Below are positions 9,801 to 22,440 of a stretch of DNA of 64,000 nucleotides, piece after piece. Position 1 is the stretch's first letter. Each line of letters starts with the position of its first letter. The translations under genes and the position numbers were made by a program. This DNA is from Mucor mucedo (Eukaryota; Mucoromycota; Mucoromycetes; Mucorales; Mucoraceae), in contig NW_026252344.1 of the NCBI RefSeq assembly GCF_025094135.1, forward strand, positions 124,001 through 188,000, written 5' to 3'. The notes under the pieces were generated by a model. It was not told the DNA's origin. It saw only the letters and a list, made by a program, of their open reading frames with translations, and searched no databases.

Positions 9801-11666
9801 CATGTTGAAAGTATAAGCAATAATATAAATTTAGAAAACAATCATGACAATTCTGCAAACGTCGATATGCTGGATACAAGTGATCCATTTGAGCCTTTGG
9901 ATGATTTCAATATAGAAGACGATTGGGAACCCATGCTACCGGAAAGTGTATTCGACGCAGTCGAACCAATCCGTGAGCCCTCACAGAAACCGGCATTACC
10001 AGAATCTCCCGAATTAAGGAAGGAGACAATAGAAAACGATCCACCTCAAGATAAATCGGTTACAATACTCGATATGGACGAATTGTACAATATACCAACA
10101 GATGAAGAAGATTTCGATTACGGCGATTTCCCTTTGGGTGAATTAATTTCAAAGAATTTAGCTGCTTGGGAGTCAATAAAGGCAAGTGCTTTTGATGAGA
10201 CAATACCCCCATTGTTTCCGTTTGAGAAGGATCAAAGTGGTATCATTGATAAAATTACTGTCTTGTGGCCTCAAAATGAACCAAGATTTAGTAAGAAAGC
10301 ATCAGGACTCTTGGGTAGCAGACAAAAAATTATGGAGCAAAACACTGGTAGTTTCTTGACTATGAAAATCGTTGCAAAATTAAATAACAAGTCGTTTTCA
10401 TCACCTCCATCCTTTTTATTGGAGCCTCCGGCGCCACAAATTAATACCAAGGTGCCACACACAATACCTCAGCCATTAAAAACAAACAGCAATCACCCAA
10501 TCCGCAAAAACTCCCCACCACCAGCCACAACTTCCCCCCAAATAAAAGCAGTTGTTCATTCACCAGAAATTTTCGAGATTCAAGACGATGACGATGATTT
10601 CGAAATGAACGATAGCTTCCTGCAGCATGCGGCTGAATTAGTAGACGAGGTGCCTAAAGAAGATGCGATTTCTATAGTTGATAGCCAATCAGATGTGGAG
10701 GAAGGGTTTGACAGCATTGTGTATGAAGGAGGCGAATTTGAAAACCTTTTTGAAAGTCAGAACGAAGTTGATGAGCTTCCTAATTTTTCTTTTGTCGAAC
10801 AACAATTTGTCAGTCAAAAATACGACCATCAAATGAAAAAAAGTGCTGCTTTGTATGGGCCTTCTTCTCTGGTATCTGAAGATAACGAGGAACGATATGA
10901 AGACCCTTTAGATAGTTCACAACCGGTAACATTACCAACAGTACATGGTAGCCCATTGAGAAATGAAAGTACACTTCTACAGAATCTATCAAAGGGTTTA
11001 CATTCCCCCTCTCCGCTTCGAAATACGCCAACCTTAAATCGTCTGTCTACATCTTTGATTGGAGCCAGTGAAAGCGACGAGGAAGATATCATTTTGCGAA
11101 GAAAAAGACGGTCAAGGTTATCTCCCGTACTTCCAATACAAAGGACAAAAAAACGGTTGAGGCAAAAAGGAACTCCCAAAGAAGATGAAGATGATGGCGG
11201 CGTTATTATGTACGAAGGAATGGCATCAAAAGTATCCTTTATGGAGAGAATTAAGCAATGTCAAAGTCCAGTAGCCGCGAAACATAGGCCCAAGAAAACA
11301 AACCTTGTGCAAAATCCTTTTTTCGATGTTGAAGCAGAAAAAAGTAGCGACGAGGGTCATACAACAGACGAAGAAACGGAAGATGGAGGGTCTTCTTTAC
11401 TTAACTCATTTATCGATGATGAAAATAGTAATGTTCAAGAAGCAACAGAGAAATCACCTGATGTGGATGTTTACAGGCAAAACTTGTTTGAAGAAGAAAG
11501 ACCCAAAAAACATTGGATGAACCGATTTAATGCTGACAAATGGTTAAACGCCGAAGAAGATAGTATAATTGAAGGAGATGAAGAAGACGAAGAAGACGAA
11601 CAAGAGGGCAGCGGGGTAATTGCACAAGAGATAGCTGAAGATGACGATGATGATGACTTTGCATGA
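6867..11666 (+). CDS. FANCM: FANCM/Mph1/Fml1-family DEAH DNA helicase-translocase
   Basis: ATP-driven DNA translocase of the Fanconi/Mph1 group, which remodels stalled replication forks and dissolves D-loops. Three exons join in frame: 6867-8438, 8494-8622, 8706-11666 (1553 residues). Seen: Walker A ALPTGLGKT (119-127), DEAH box (223-226), motif III TATP (254-257), then the insert region typical of Hef/FANCM, a GEEGLDIGEVDLIVCYD block in exon 2 and motif VI QRMGRTGRKRQGK at 569-581. The remaining ~970 residues are acidic and disordered, with a SVKDFF motif resembling a degenerate PIP box (about residue 830) and a run of Asp at the C terminus. No ERCC4-type nuclease domain is evident, as in yeast Mph1. 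It is longer than typical Mph1 (~1000) but shorter than human FANCM (~2050). Confidence 0.92.
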
Positions 11667-13786
11667 AAATCTAATAATTGTGATGATGCTTGCCTCCAGA
11701 ACATATAATTTAAACTGTTTCTTTAGTTTATAAGCGTAATTAGTTCAAATCAAGCCAGTAGGTGAACACGCTTAATATGTCCTTATACTCAAATAGAAAA
11801 CTTACAATAAAAAACTGTTTTATCTATAAGAGTCGATTTTCCCTGACTTGCATTAAAATTGTCAATTTCTCAGTTTTCTAAACTCATGGAATTAATGGGT
11901 TTTTACTATATGCAAAAACTAAGTATTCACATACAAAAGACATTACGAAGCACTTATGTTCAAAAAGATTATATTTACATACAGAACAAGGTCAAGTATC
12001 TATATGTGCACATGCATTTATCTGTGTAATAAAACTCTCCTACGCTATGCATATATACGCGGTGATAAGTTCACCATAAAATCTACTTAAGTCTAACACA
12101 CTTTTTTTCACTTCCTACTAAAGTCAGTACATGCGGAGATGCCGTGTTCGATTACCAATTAATCAGGGCCAACATACAAAAACATATATATCCTTAGAAA
12201 ATGCGGTACAGCAGCTCCGTTTTCAGAGTTTGCTTTTCAATAAGCTTGAATTCGTTTCTTGAAAGTCTAATTCTTGTTGTTTTATTGTTGAATTCTTGCT
12301 TTGATTACGTGTCGATTCTCATTTCACATTATCTAATTCTTAATAATTACAGTTGCTTTAAATTTATTACCGTACTCACTTTTGGTAGAATTATGTGATT
12401 AATGTACTGAGGATATACATAAATAAGGTTAGTAATTAAGCAATGTTTTTACGTAGCTGAAGGTTGCATCGGCTAATTTCTTGTTGGTTACAAAAAGCGA
12501 TGCTGCAGTTGGCTATGCCAAAGAACTCACTCCTTTTCATTCGGACAATTTTTGAATGATAGGCGCCTTAAATTAAACCTTTGATACTTCTATGGATTCC
12601 ATTTAATTTTTTATCTGTTGACAAGATAGCAAAGTGTTTTTTTTTTGGCGTATATAAACACTATCAATCCGTCACAGCAAATAAAACAACAAAATGAAAT
12701 TTTTCTACATGGATTGGCTGATGCAGTCCAATTTTCAGTTGATTGAAAGTATGTATAAAGCAAATAGTTTGATTGACTACCGTAATTCACTTCCAAATAA
12801 GCTGAATTGAAAGCAAATGAGAGCGGATTTATGAAGGAGGACAGAATTTAGCTAGCGGCATAAACTAGAATGTTTACTTAGTATTATTATCAAACTTTTT
12901 TTTTTCGAAAATTTATTCGTATTTTGCAATAGTAGCTGATGTTGAGCACCAGTTATTACTAAACTCTCATAGATATGATTTATAATGAAAAACCAGTTAT
13001 GGGGCCATCGTTTTTTTTTGTTCTAATACCAACACATACATTTGTGTCAATTGAGATAAATGTCCAAATTTGCTCTTTCTGACAGCATGTTTTTTATAAT
13101 AATTTGATTAATGGCTGCAAGTTTATTAAATTATTAAAAAAACATAAAGTGCTCTAAAAGCTTTTAGGTGCATGGGAATAATAAAAAAAAAAAGTTTAGA
13201 AAGAAAAGACAGCGTGAGGGAGTTATCTAATTTATCTTTAGTAAGCCAGATCTAGTTTATGTAATGTTTTGTTTAATTAATCATATATTTAATCTTTTAC
13301 TTAAACAAGGAATACCCGAGTATTAGATAATGGTACATCACCTACTATAGGTATATGTGGCACTTCCAACTCAAACCACTAATCAATGGCTCATCAGTAT
13401 CTGCTAACACAGATCGAAAAGTCCGAACACTAATTAACAGTAACGTTCATACAATTGACAAAAATTCACAGCAGCACCAAAATCATTGATAGCAACACCA
13501 ATACCATCGAAAGCAATGATAACAGCATTGCCAAGGATACTAGCATCAATGTCAATCGCAATTGGGAACATGTGGACCAGACCTTGTCCGACCTAAACGA
13601 AGACACAGACAAGTATAATGGGTACAACTTTACGATGAAAACCGGTCAGTAGAGGGTATTCAATAACATTGCTTGTACAGGTTTAATATTGTCTTCAATT
13701 TTAGTATGCCTACCCATTCATGATTTAATGAGGTGTTTCGAATCCAAATGGACTGACAGTGGACCCCAATTGGTCAATATAAGGAC

Positions 13787-13817
<31 letters not shown>

Positions 13818-13884
13818 CTAATGCATACTTTTTTTTTCTTCTACTTTATTTATTTTTCTCGTTACAAATAAAACCATACAAACC
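11667..13884. other. Intergenic stretch, no supported gene
   Basis: AT-rich, with only short frames. A TTG-initiated Asn/Asp/Thr-rich frame at 13455-13652 has no ATG and no recognisable domain. A T-rich run (about 13792-13817) and a second one (about 13830-13838) lie just upstream of the CCCH gene, as with several other genes in this window. Confidence 0.5.
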
Positions 13885-15576
13885 ATGGCGACGGATCAAG
13901 AAATGCTGGATCGAATTGCAAAGCTGAGTACAGCCATCGAACAGCAAAAAAATATACAAGCTTTTGGACCCAGAAAGACTTACACACCGACCCCATTTCG
14001 ACCGGCTAGTTATAGTGCACCTAGAGGTCGAGGTGGAAACATGTCAACTCGACCCAGCTATGTTTCACATCATGTGAGGCCAGCACCATATGCTGCTCCA
14101 TATGCTAGACCTGCTCCATATGCCAGACCTCCTCCGTATGTAAGGCCTGCTCCATACCCAGCACCACATTCCGCCCCTTATACTAGACCACCGCCCTATG
14201 TCAGACCTCATGTACCTACCCCCACCAACCACAATAGAACGCTGGTGTTGAATGGAGCTCCTCGCAAGAACCTCATCATCAATCACAAAGGTACTACAAC
14301 GACCAATAATACCATGGTCGAAACCACCGATGCCACCACAGGTAGAAAGCAAGTGTCTATCAATGGTGTGGATTTTGTTGTAAAAGGAAAAAAGTTGGTG
14401 CGCAAAGACTTGTTCGATTCAAATACATCAAAGTCGAATCTTATGAGCACACTGACTGGACCCAAGGTACTTGTTCGACGTACCATCAAAAGGTAAGAAG
14501 TAACAAAGATATAAAAATCGTAGCATAAAGGAAAATAACACACTTAAAAAAATGTAATTAAACTTGTTAGACGAGACAAAAATCAAAATATGGTATTGGG
14601 TAAAACACCAGCACGTATAATGAAACCCAAAAAGGTGATGAGACGTACGAAAGGAGGTAATATGGTGTTTACGAGAGGACCCGAAGGTTATGTCCGACAA
14701 GGCATACATGGCAAATCCTTAATTTTAAACACCCAAGCGAAAAAGAAACCTCGTTACTGTGGATTTTTCACTCGTTACGGTAAATGCCCCAACGTGGGTC
14801 GTTGTCCATTTATCCATGATGTTAATCGAAGGGCCATCTGTCCTCGTTTCTTACAAAACAGATGCCAAAAAGCCTGTAAATTATCTCATACCCCCAACCA
14901 GTTTAATATGCCTCATTGTGTTCATTTCCAAAAGGGCCTCTGTAAGAACGACCCTTGCATGTACATCCATGTAAGAACAAGTGCCGATGCTCCCGTCTGT
15001 AAGGCATTTGCCATGGAGGGTTATTGTCCTAAAGGGACGGAATGCGTAGAAAAGCATATCCATGTCTGTCCGGAATTCGCAGAAACCGGAAAATGTTCAA
15101 ATGCCAATTGTAGGTTACCTCATGTTGCGAGACGCACAGCAGATAAGAGTTCAGGTATTATTCGATTAGGAAGTTGGGTAAGTCCTCAATACTTTCATGC
15201 ACAAAAGATGGCGAAATTGGAAAAGAGAAAAGCGCTGGAAGAAGCTGCTGCTGCAAAAGTGTGGACGAGACCGCAAGAACAGGATGATACAAAAGAAGTG
15301 GATCGAGAAAAAGAAGAACAAGATGGATTTGTACGATTATTTGATGATAGCGACGAAGACGATGGTTGGAGTCAGTTTGAAAGGGAAAGTGAAGGTGGTG
15401 ATATTAAATCACTGCGATTTAATGAAGAGGAAAGTGAAGAGGAGAGTGGTGAAGAGGAAGAAGAGGAAGAAGAGGAAGAGGAAGAAGAGGAAGAAGAGGG
15501 AAGTGAAGAAGAGGTATATGAGGAGGTGTCGGATGATGGCATGTCGGATATCGAAGAGCCTCCGTTACCAGCTTAG
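13885..15576 (+). CDS. Five-finger CCCH zinc-finger protein (ZC3H3/Red5-like)
   Basis: Probable nuclear RNA-binding protein; five-finger proteins of this type (animal ZC3H3, fission-yeast Red5) act in mRNA 3'-end processing, export and exosome targeting. Two exons: 13885-14492 and 14571-15576 (537 residues). Start chosen at ATG 13885 in an accATGg context. The N terminus has an Ala-Pro-Tyr-Arg repeat region (residues ~45-110). Five CCCH fingers sit at about 265-386, with spacings C-x8-C-x5-C-x3-H (finger 1), C-x7-C-x3-C-x3-H (finger 2), C-x7-C-x4-C-x3-H (finger 3), C-x8-C-x5-C-x3-H (finger 4) and C-x8-C-x4-C-x3-H (finger 5). The C-terminal ~60 residues are a Glu-rich acidic tail. Family assignment by finger count and spacing is confident; orthology to Red5 or ZC3H3 is inference. 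Confidence 0.85.
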
Positions 15577-17970
15577 TCGTATAGATTGTATAGATTGTAT
15601 TAAAATAAAATAAATTATTGCATTAAATATGAATTGCTGGTAACATACCTTCAATCGAAAATAGTTTAATATTTGCTGGTTTTCTAATAAAATACATTTT
15701 AATGGTGCGAATCCCATATCTTTGATAGATTTAAGGTTTAGAAAATTTAGAATTGGAGCACTAAGCGTACTTTGAGACATAATTTTTTATTTATCTGTCT
15801 TTTCGTTTTACAGCATAAATGATAATCTTATAAAAATAATCCAGTTTTATTGTATTATTGTACTTGAATATTTGTAAAAATTAAAATGAAACGATCGTGA
15901 CTAAACCCGTTTATTTCTTTCTTGAGTGGATAGGGCAATAAATATCATCCGCCACCACTTGCATGATATGGAATAGACTAAGTGAATGCAGGCGGGAAAA
16001 GTTTCCGTTTGTACATATAACAGACAGATCCGGCAATTGGATAACCTTACTGTCACATTAATTTGACTCTTCGGCACTTATGATTTTCATTTTCCATTCT
16101 GTATCAGAGTATTATTACCCTTAGGACCATGATTATAATTTAAAATAGTTGAGTAACTATGAATACATCGATTATATTCTTTATGATGTATCGAAGACAA
16201 ACAGTTGACGTCGTCTGGTGCATTTTCCCAAAAAGGGCATTTCTAATTTTAGGTCACGGCTTTATGTTACACATAAAACTGCAACAATTCAACTGGTAAG
16301 AAAAAGATTACAGTTTATAACGATTGTAACCGTGTATTTGTGAATGAATTCTCCGCATATTTAGAGAAACATGTGTGTCATGTTACTGACTAATAACTTC
16401 AAACTTGCTCTCTCCCCCTGGAGACTTAAAACTACTTGATTTGAAAGTTTGGATGTCATTGAAAGATGACCTGAGTCAGTCCAAAATTCAGGCCATTCTA
16501 TGCAGCTGAAGACATATAACCGAAAAATAAATGCACAAAGAGTCGTGCTAAAGTTTAATGTAGATTAATAAGCTCGCCTTACTTGTTCCAAAATTACAGA
16601 AATATAGACTTGCCGGAATAATATGTGGTACACCATGCTTAGTGTGCGTGTGTGATCGCAGGAAAGTTTTAAATATGTATAGCGGATACCTGATTCAACA
16701 CATAATACTCGAAATATTTTTGATAAGCGCAGGAACTTTATTAAAGCCGATATTTATATCATGCAAACAAGACGTCAACTCTATGGAAACGCGATTGGCC
16801 TACCGTCTCCTGTCAAAAACACATGTCGCTCAAATAACAACGGCTAATGAAATGAAACTTCCCTCGAAATCCAACGTAATGAAACAAAAACTCTAAAGAT
16901 TTTATATAGTTAGACCTGATATATGAAGGGCTTTAACAACAAATCAAAGCTTGGATTTAATAGAACTCGACTGGCTGATTTTTGTTTTGTTTTGTTTTAA
17001 CCCAAAACAATGGCGTTAAATAGAGAGCCGATAAAATCATTTATATGTATCTTTTCATATAGTCAGGCATGGTGTATAGTATTTCATTCAATAGCATTGT
17101 CAGAAAGAATATCTTTTTTAAACTGAACTATATTCTTCATTGTTAGAAAAAATAATCACAATGAAAAGAGAACAGAACAGTCTCTGTAACAATGAAGGGG
17201 TGTTTCATAATTTAATCGAAGGTATCCTTAATACAACATTGCTGTGCCACATAGCACGGATTACTCAATAACAAGCTAAAGCCCTTGTAAAAACAAAGCA
17301 GCCCCTAATGAATAAAATGGGAGGTGATTTTGACAATAGCGCTAAATCTGTTCAAGGAACTCTAAAGGCACAACGGTTTAGAAAGATAAAAGAATAAAAA
17401 AAAACTTTACAGAATGTTTTAATATAAGGCAGGGTGTTCTTAGTAACTCTTAGATGAAGAAATAATTGTCAGGGAGAAAGAGAAGAGAGGGGTATACCAG
17501 GTAAGAGAATGAAATTACCGGGAGATAGCCACTACTGATTGCTGTAAAGATGAAATGCTTATCAACCGATATTACCTGACAACATTTAAAAAAAGTCCTT
17601 CCTCAATCAATCCCTAACATATGCGTATAACCGTAAGATTAAACTTAGCGAAGAATCTATTATTACAAGATACGAACGGGTTCTCTTTTTTGTTCAATGG
17701 TCTTAACTCCAACGCTGAGATTGAAACCTAAAACAAGAAATACTATGACTTGTGGAGGTCATGTGGTGTATTGTCTTTAGGATAGAAGAAGGGACACGTT
17801 ATTGACTTGTAAACATTTTACCAAATGGTTGTGTAGAAGAGTTCTGAATTGATTGTGTGGGTGGCTTCCCACCTTCCCCCCCTTATTTTTACTTTTTTTG
17901 TTGTTGTTGTTATTATATTTGTTGAGTAATTATGCAAAACAATATGCAGAGAATATTTTATTATACAGAT

Positions 17971-18008
<38 letters not shown>

Positions 18009-18016
18009 TGTCTAAT
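15577..18016. other. Intergenic stretch, no supported gene; A33 tract at 17974-18006
   Basis: AT-rich sequence without a convincing coding segment. A minus-strand frame begins with an ATG at 15780 (MSQSTLSAPILNFLNL...) and overlaps the CCCH gene's 3' end; it could be a lone 5' exon ending at a gtatgt (about 15646) but I found no continuation. The A33 tract starts 11 bp beyond the stop of the minus-strand PX-PB1 gene. Confidence 0.45.
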
Positions 18017-18880
18017 TTAAATAATACAACGGAGAGTGACTTTATAAAGAGCTGACCACTTTGACTGCATGTTCAGCAGTAAATCATGTTCTTTGGCAAT
18101 GATGTGATCAGGAGCGTCAGAGTAAATGATGGAGGAAGCTGAGGAATTTCTAGTATTTTCACAGAATCCAAATGATAATTGCTCGTGTAGTAAGATTGAG
18201 AGTAAAGCGAATTTTTGAATGACTTGTGAAACGAGTTTTTCAAAGGATATCGTCCTTTTTACACGAATGATAATGATATTATTGCAATCATACACAATTT
18301 TGAATTTGATCATTGATGGATCTACTTCTTCTGATGAACATACGCTTGCATTGAATAAAATACTGCTGGTTGCGCTACTAATGATACTAAGTTGTGGTGG
18401 CGGTGTTGTTGTTGTCTGCTCTATTGCTCGTACTTCACATGTTGTTGTTGTTGATGATGATGAAGATTTCAAAGAGAATACCCTTTTTAAGGTAGAGTAA
18501 CGAATAGATGGTTTTGGCTTTTGTTGTTGTTTTGAAAAGAAATCTAGCACTAAATTAGAACAGGTGACGGATGAAGGCAATAACAAGATTTGGTTGCAAA
18601 ACTTTTCGATTTCTAGCTGTCTGTCAATGTATTTTTGATTTCCTTTCCTCAAAAAATTGTATTCTTTTTTGATCATTGTTAGGGTTTTTTTTAGATTGTA
18701 TTCTTGGTGTAAATTTCGAGAAAAATGAACAAAGTCTGTGTATTCGAATTTCATTTCAAAGCATTGGTTGGCTATCTGGACTTTTATCGGATACCATGTA
18801 ATTGCATTATTGAATCTTTGATAAGGTAGAACATGCAATCCCACGACAGGGCAATCAACAGAACTAGAATGAACTGACAT
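18017..18880 (-). CDS. PX and PB1 domain protein, Bem1/Scd2-like C-terminal half without SH3 domains
   Basis: 287-residue single-exon protein, probably a phosphoinositide-binding membrane adaptor. An N-terminal PX domain (about 12-118) shows the FEYTDFVHF segment (equivalent to Bem1's FYEDF), and the RQLEIEKFCNQILLLP helix. A Ser/Thr-rich linker follows, then a PB1 domain (about 193-287) with a basic first strand (IKFKIVYD) and an acidic OPCA-like loop (SDAPDHIIAKEHDL), so it could bind through both faces. The classical PX Arg of the RRY/F motif is absent. Bem1, Scd2 and p40phox-type proteins carry SH3 domains next to PX-PB1; none is visible here or in the 1.6 kb upstream. ATG at 18880 is preferred over the GTG just before it. 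The Bem1 link is inference. Confidence 0.75.
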   Translation of the reverse strand: MSVHSSSVDCPVVGLHVLPYQRFNNAITWYPIKVQIANQCFEMKFEYTDFVHFSRNLHQEYNLKKTLTMIKKEYNFLRKGNQKYIDRQLEIEKFCNQILLLPSSVTCSNLVLDFFSKQQQKPKPSIRYSTLKRVFSLKSSSSSTTTTCEVRAIEQTTTTPPPQLSIISSATSSILFNASVCSSEEVDPSMIKFKIVYDCNNIIIIRVKRTISFEKLVSQVIQKFALLSILLHEQLSFGFCENTRNSSASSIIYSDAPDHIIAKEHDLLLNMQSKWSALYKVTLRCII

Positions 18881-20483
18881 CACTAAGGTATAAAAAGAAA
18901 ATTAAGAAAGAAAGAAAGGGAAAGAATTTTTTTTAAAAAAAAAGAAAGGCCTTATTTTATAAGGAAATTTGCAAGCCCTATCTTTCTGTTGGGATATTTA
19001 TATTTATAATTCTCATTTTACCGATATTTTGAAAACTCTAACTAACCACTTTTTTGGAAATAAAAAAATTGTTCGTATGTGTTAGGTTAAATTACCCCAA
19101 AAATAAAAAAGAGACTAGCTTTTCAAAAATAACTTATAGTCATTTTTTTCAAAACAACTCTTTATTTTTCAAGCAAGCTGTTCAGACATTGTTCTTGGGG
19201 TTTATGGGTGGTGGTGTGAGCTGAAGTGGCGGCAGGTGAGAGTGTACATCTTGAGCGTTTTTTTTCCTTGACCAATGAGATTTAACTTGTTATGTGAACG
19301 TTGTATCCATTTAAACATGTTCAAATTGACGCTTCCATAAAACGTATCACTTTTAAAGATAATGATCAAAAATCGTAAGGTTTATCATGTAAAACAATGC
19401 TCAATTAAAAGCTAGCATCACCTCCCAAGTCACTAATTCTAAACTGTGCCAACCATGCAGAAAGGAAAATAAGGCTTATAGAAAAGAGCCACAAGTACTA
19501 TCCATCGATTGTCTCACATAGAGCTAGTTTCTGCACCTAAGAAAAATATGTTATGGTAATCACATCTTTTACCAAAGATTATCCCCCTTGAGATATTGAA
19601 TAGTAGAACTATCCGTTATAACAAGTAAAATCAAAATATAAATGACTAATTATACGTCCTGGTTTTAATGATAATGATGTTTACTCTCTCTTTGTGGTGT
19701 TTTTGACCACGTGATGCTGAATCACCGATAGAAAAAATTTGATAGGTACAGCATGACGGACATGTGCATTAGAAAAGTACCTTTCTATTCGCATCGATAG
19801 ATTCCTATTCAGGATTGCCGTATGTTTATCTAATTTGAAGCTATTCCTTTTGTATATAGAAGGCGCACATACTATGGTGACTTATACAATCATCACGTCC
19901 TGGCGGTAAATTCTTAAATCATAAGCAATAACCACTTCGCACAATTTCTCTTGACTACTTTTTCTTCTTCTTTTTAACATGGTTTGTATTAATTAGTATG
20001 ATTATCAATTGATTGATTGGTGTTAAAATGTCGATCGCCAGTGAACTATGTATAGAATAGTAGAAATAGATAGTGTAATGGAATAAGATGTTATAAAAAG
20101 CTTCCATTTAAGGCCCGGGATTTATACATTTTACTTGTGTGCCTGAACAGAAACAATCTTATTGTAAAATGTATCAGTAATGCTCATACCATTTATCACA
20201 TCTGATAGGAGTGCTTTCCTTTTATGTGCCACAGGTAAGTTTGTATTGAAATAGACGATGAGGTAATTCTAGTTGAAGGACATGGATGTTCTTTAAAGGC
20301 TACCGGAAAATCTCCTGTTAAGCATTTGAGACCCCCTAAGATTTCATGTCTTTTCCAATAAGCCTAAATAAAAACCTTTGAGGCAACACTTTTTTTAATG
20401 TCGCTGGGCTCAAATATGCGGCAAAAGCACTTGTGCGTCAAACAAGACTAACGTTTTTCTTCCTTGATCTTTTTTTTATTTTT
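18881..20483. other. Intergenic stretch between divergent PX-PB1 and the 539-residue protein gene
   Basis: No coding segment, RNA gene or repeat recognised. I looked here on the minus strand for missing SH3 exons of the PX-PB1 gene and saw none. Confidence 0.5.
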
Positions 20484-22440
20484 ATGTTTACCACCTCCCG
20501 ATCAGAACAAGAAGCTTGGAATGCCTGTGTCAAAACTATTTTAGGCTTATTAGGTACACACTAGTTCGTTTTTACACGTAGAGAAGACAACCTCGAAACT
20601 AATCCAACATAAAGAGGACAGTCTTTTCAACGGCGCTGTTCCCAGTACAAAGATCAACTTTCAGAAAAAAGATTGGCTTAACTTCAGTAATGCAAGCACA
20701 GGTAATGCAAGAAATAAGACTCTAGTTTTATATTTTATCATTAACAAAAGATAACAGAATCTCTATCGACACCCAACTCACCCAGTAATGTGACAATGAA
20801 AAGAAAGCGTAGTTTTTCGGACTCGATTCAAGATCGTAAACAACAGAAACTGTCAAGTAATTTAGCTAATGACATTGCGCGTAGTTTGTCCATGTCTATG
20901 GACGATGATGTAGACATGGCCAGTCAGCCAGCGATTAATGTTTATAGTAAACCATTGAATGAGGAGAATCCGGTGCCTACCTTGAGACGCATATCCATGA
21001 GCGGAAGTTCGAATTCTTCCACCAGACCATTGACACAGTGGTTAGAGAAACAAGCTCAAATCCACGGGGTATCCTTGACGGATTATAAAAACCTGTTTGA
21101 TGAAAAGCAAAAGTTATTACGACAACAATTGGAATTATTACAGAAACCGGATCAACCTTTTGAATCCATACGTGAACACTTGTCAAAAGTCTTGAGATTA
21201 GCTGATGACTTGAGTGGGGATCATACCGTATCATTTAATGTAAGAAGAGAACAAATGACGTTTTGTTTTTGTTTATCTGATCCCTGTTTTTTATGTATTT
21301 GAAACAGGAAATATTTCCAGAATGGACATTATATGAAAATAGAATTAAAAAATTAGCCATCTATGTACAGGTAAACAACTTGGTTTTAATTCACCATATG
21401 GGGGTTTGTTATACTCATCCTCTCGTTCTTAGTCTATCGAAGATATGAGCTTTTCGATTAATAACGTTATACCCCAAACAAATGATTTATTGCAAGATAT
21501 TAAAGGATTACAACACACACTGGATCAGAAAATAGCACTGTATGGCGATGCACTGATTCAAAACGGGTTAGAATGGAAAGCGATGGGAATGCCAGTAGAT
21601 GATCAATTATTGAATGCCACTAAAGAATGGTTACATAATCTCTGTATTGGGCTACTCAGCGCTCTAGATAAAGAGTGCAAGAAAGCACAAGATCTAGTTC
21701 ATGACATGCAAAATTTGATTCGTCTGCCAATCGGAGAAAAGGTAACACCCCAAAATGTGCTTTATATATATATTTTGTGGTAAAAAATTAATATGAATTC
21801 AAGTTGATGGCCTCTATTTTGGCAGGCTTGGAATTTATCTCCGAAACCTCTACCTTTATTGGATTCACATCTCAAAAACTCGTGCTAGAATGTCGATTAA
21901 TGGCAACAATTTATGGACAATGGGTGTCTGAGAATTTAGAACATATCAATGATAAATCAACCGAGAAAAAGAATACACACAACGGAACAAAGAGGATTGA
22001 TATCCGATTTATGCAGCTGATGGATAATATCACACGTATCTTGTCCTGCTTATATACATCGAGTGAATTGGAAATGAAGCATCGGGAAATGTCGCATGCG
22101 TCAAGGATATCTGTAGAAAATTTATCATCCGTCTTGGTCGAGTTGACAGTGCGTGCAGTTGGCATCATTGAGATGGAAAGAAAGAATTCAGCTAGCTATA
22201 AAATTGCGGGAAATATCATGTCAAATCCTCAGACTGCCTTCATCTATATGGGTGAATCGTTATTAACTTTTGCTAACAAACTTGTGGAATTGGCTGGTAG
22301 AGAATGGGCAGATGGTGGTAGAATTCAGGTACTTGTTGAAAATCATCTAATAACAATGCATAAGTCTCATTTTTTTTGTATGTGTGTAGGCTTTACATTC
22401 TTACCTTGACGATTTGGAAAAGTCTCTGGAATCATCATGA
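20484..22440 (+). CDS. Unrecognised 539-residue helical protein (seven exons)
   Basis: Function unknown. Exons joined by frame and splice signals: 20484-20553, 20582-20701, 20758-21239, 21308-21370, 21433-21741, 21804-22328, 22390-22440; total length is an exact multiple of three with a single final TGA. The N terminus (MFTTSRSEQEAWNACV) is followed by a Ser-rich region with a basic MKRKRSFSDS segment that may be a nuclear signal, then long predicted helices with heptad-like Leu/Ile spacing (LLQDIKGLQHTLDQKI, ILSCLYTSSELEMKHREM). No catalytic motif or transmembrane segment is apparent. The first intron would be only 28 nt, unusually short, so the first two exons are less certain than the rest. 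HSE1 follows on the same strand 374 bp downstream. Confidence 0.7.

Noticed and set aside
13455..13652. Small Asn/Asp/Thr-rich frame
   Set aside because: It starts with TTG, has no ATG, no domain and no splice partner.
18881..20483. Search for SH3 exons belonging to the PX-PB1 gene
   Set aside because: No ALYDY-like or WW-like coding segment found on the minus strand.
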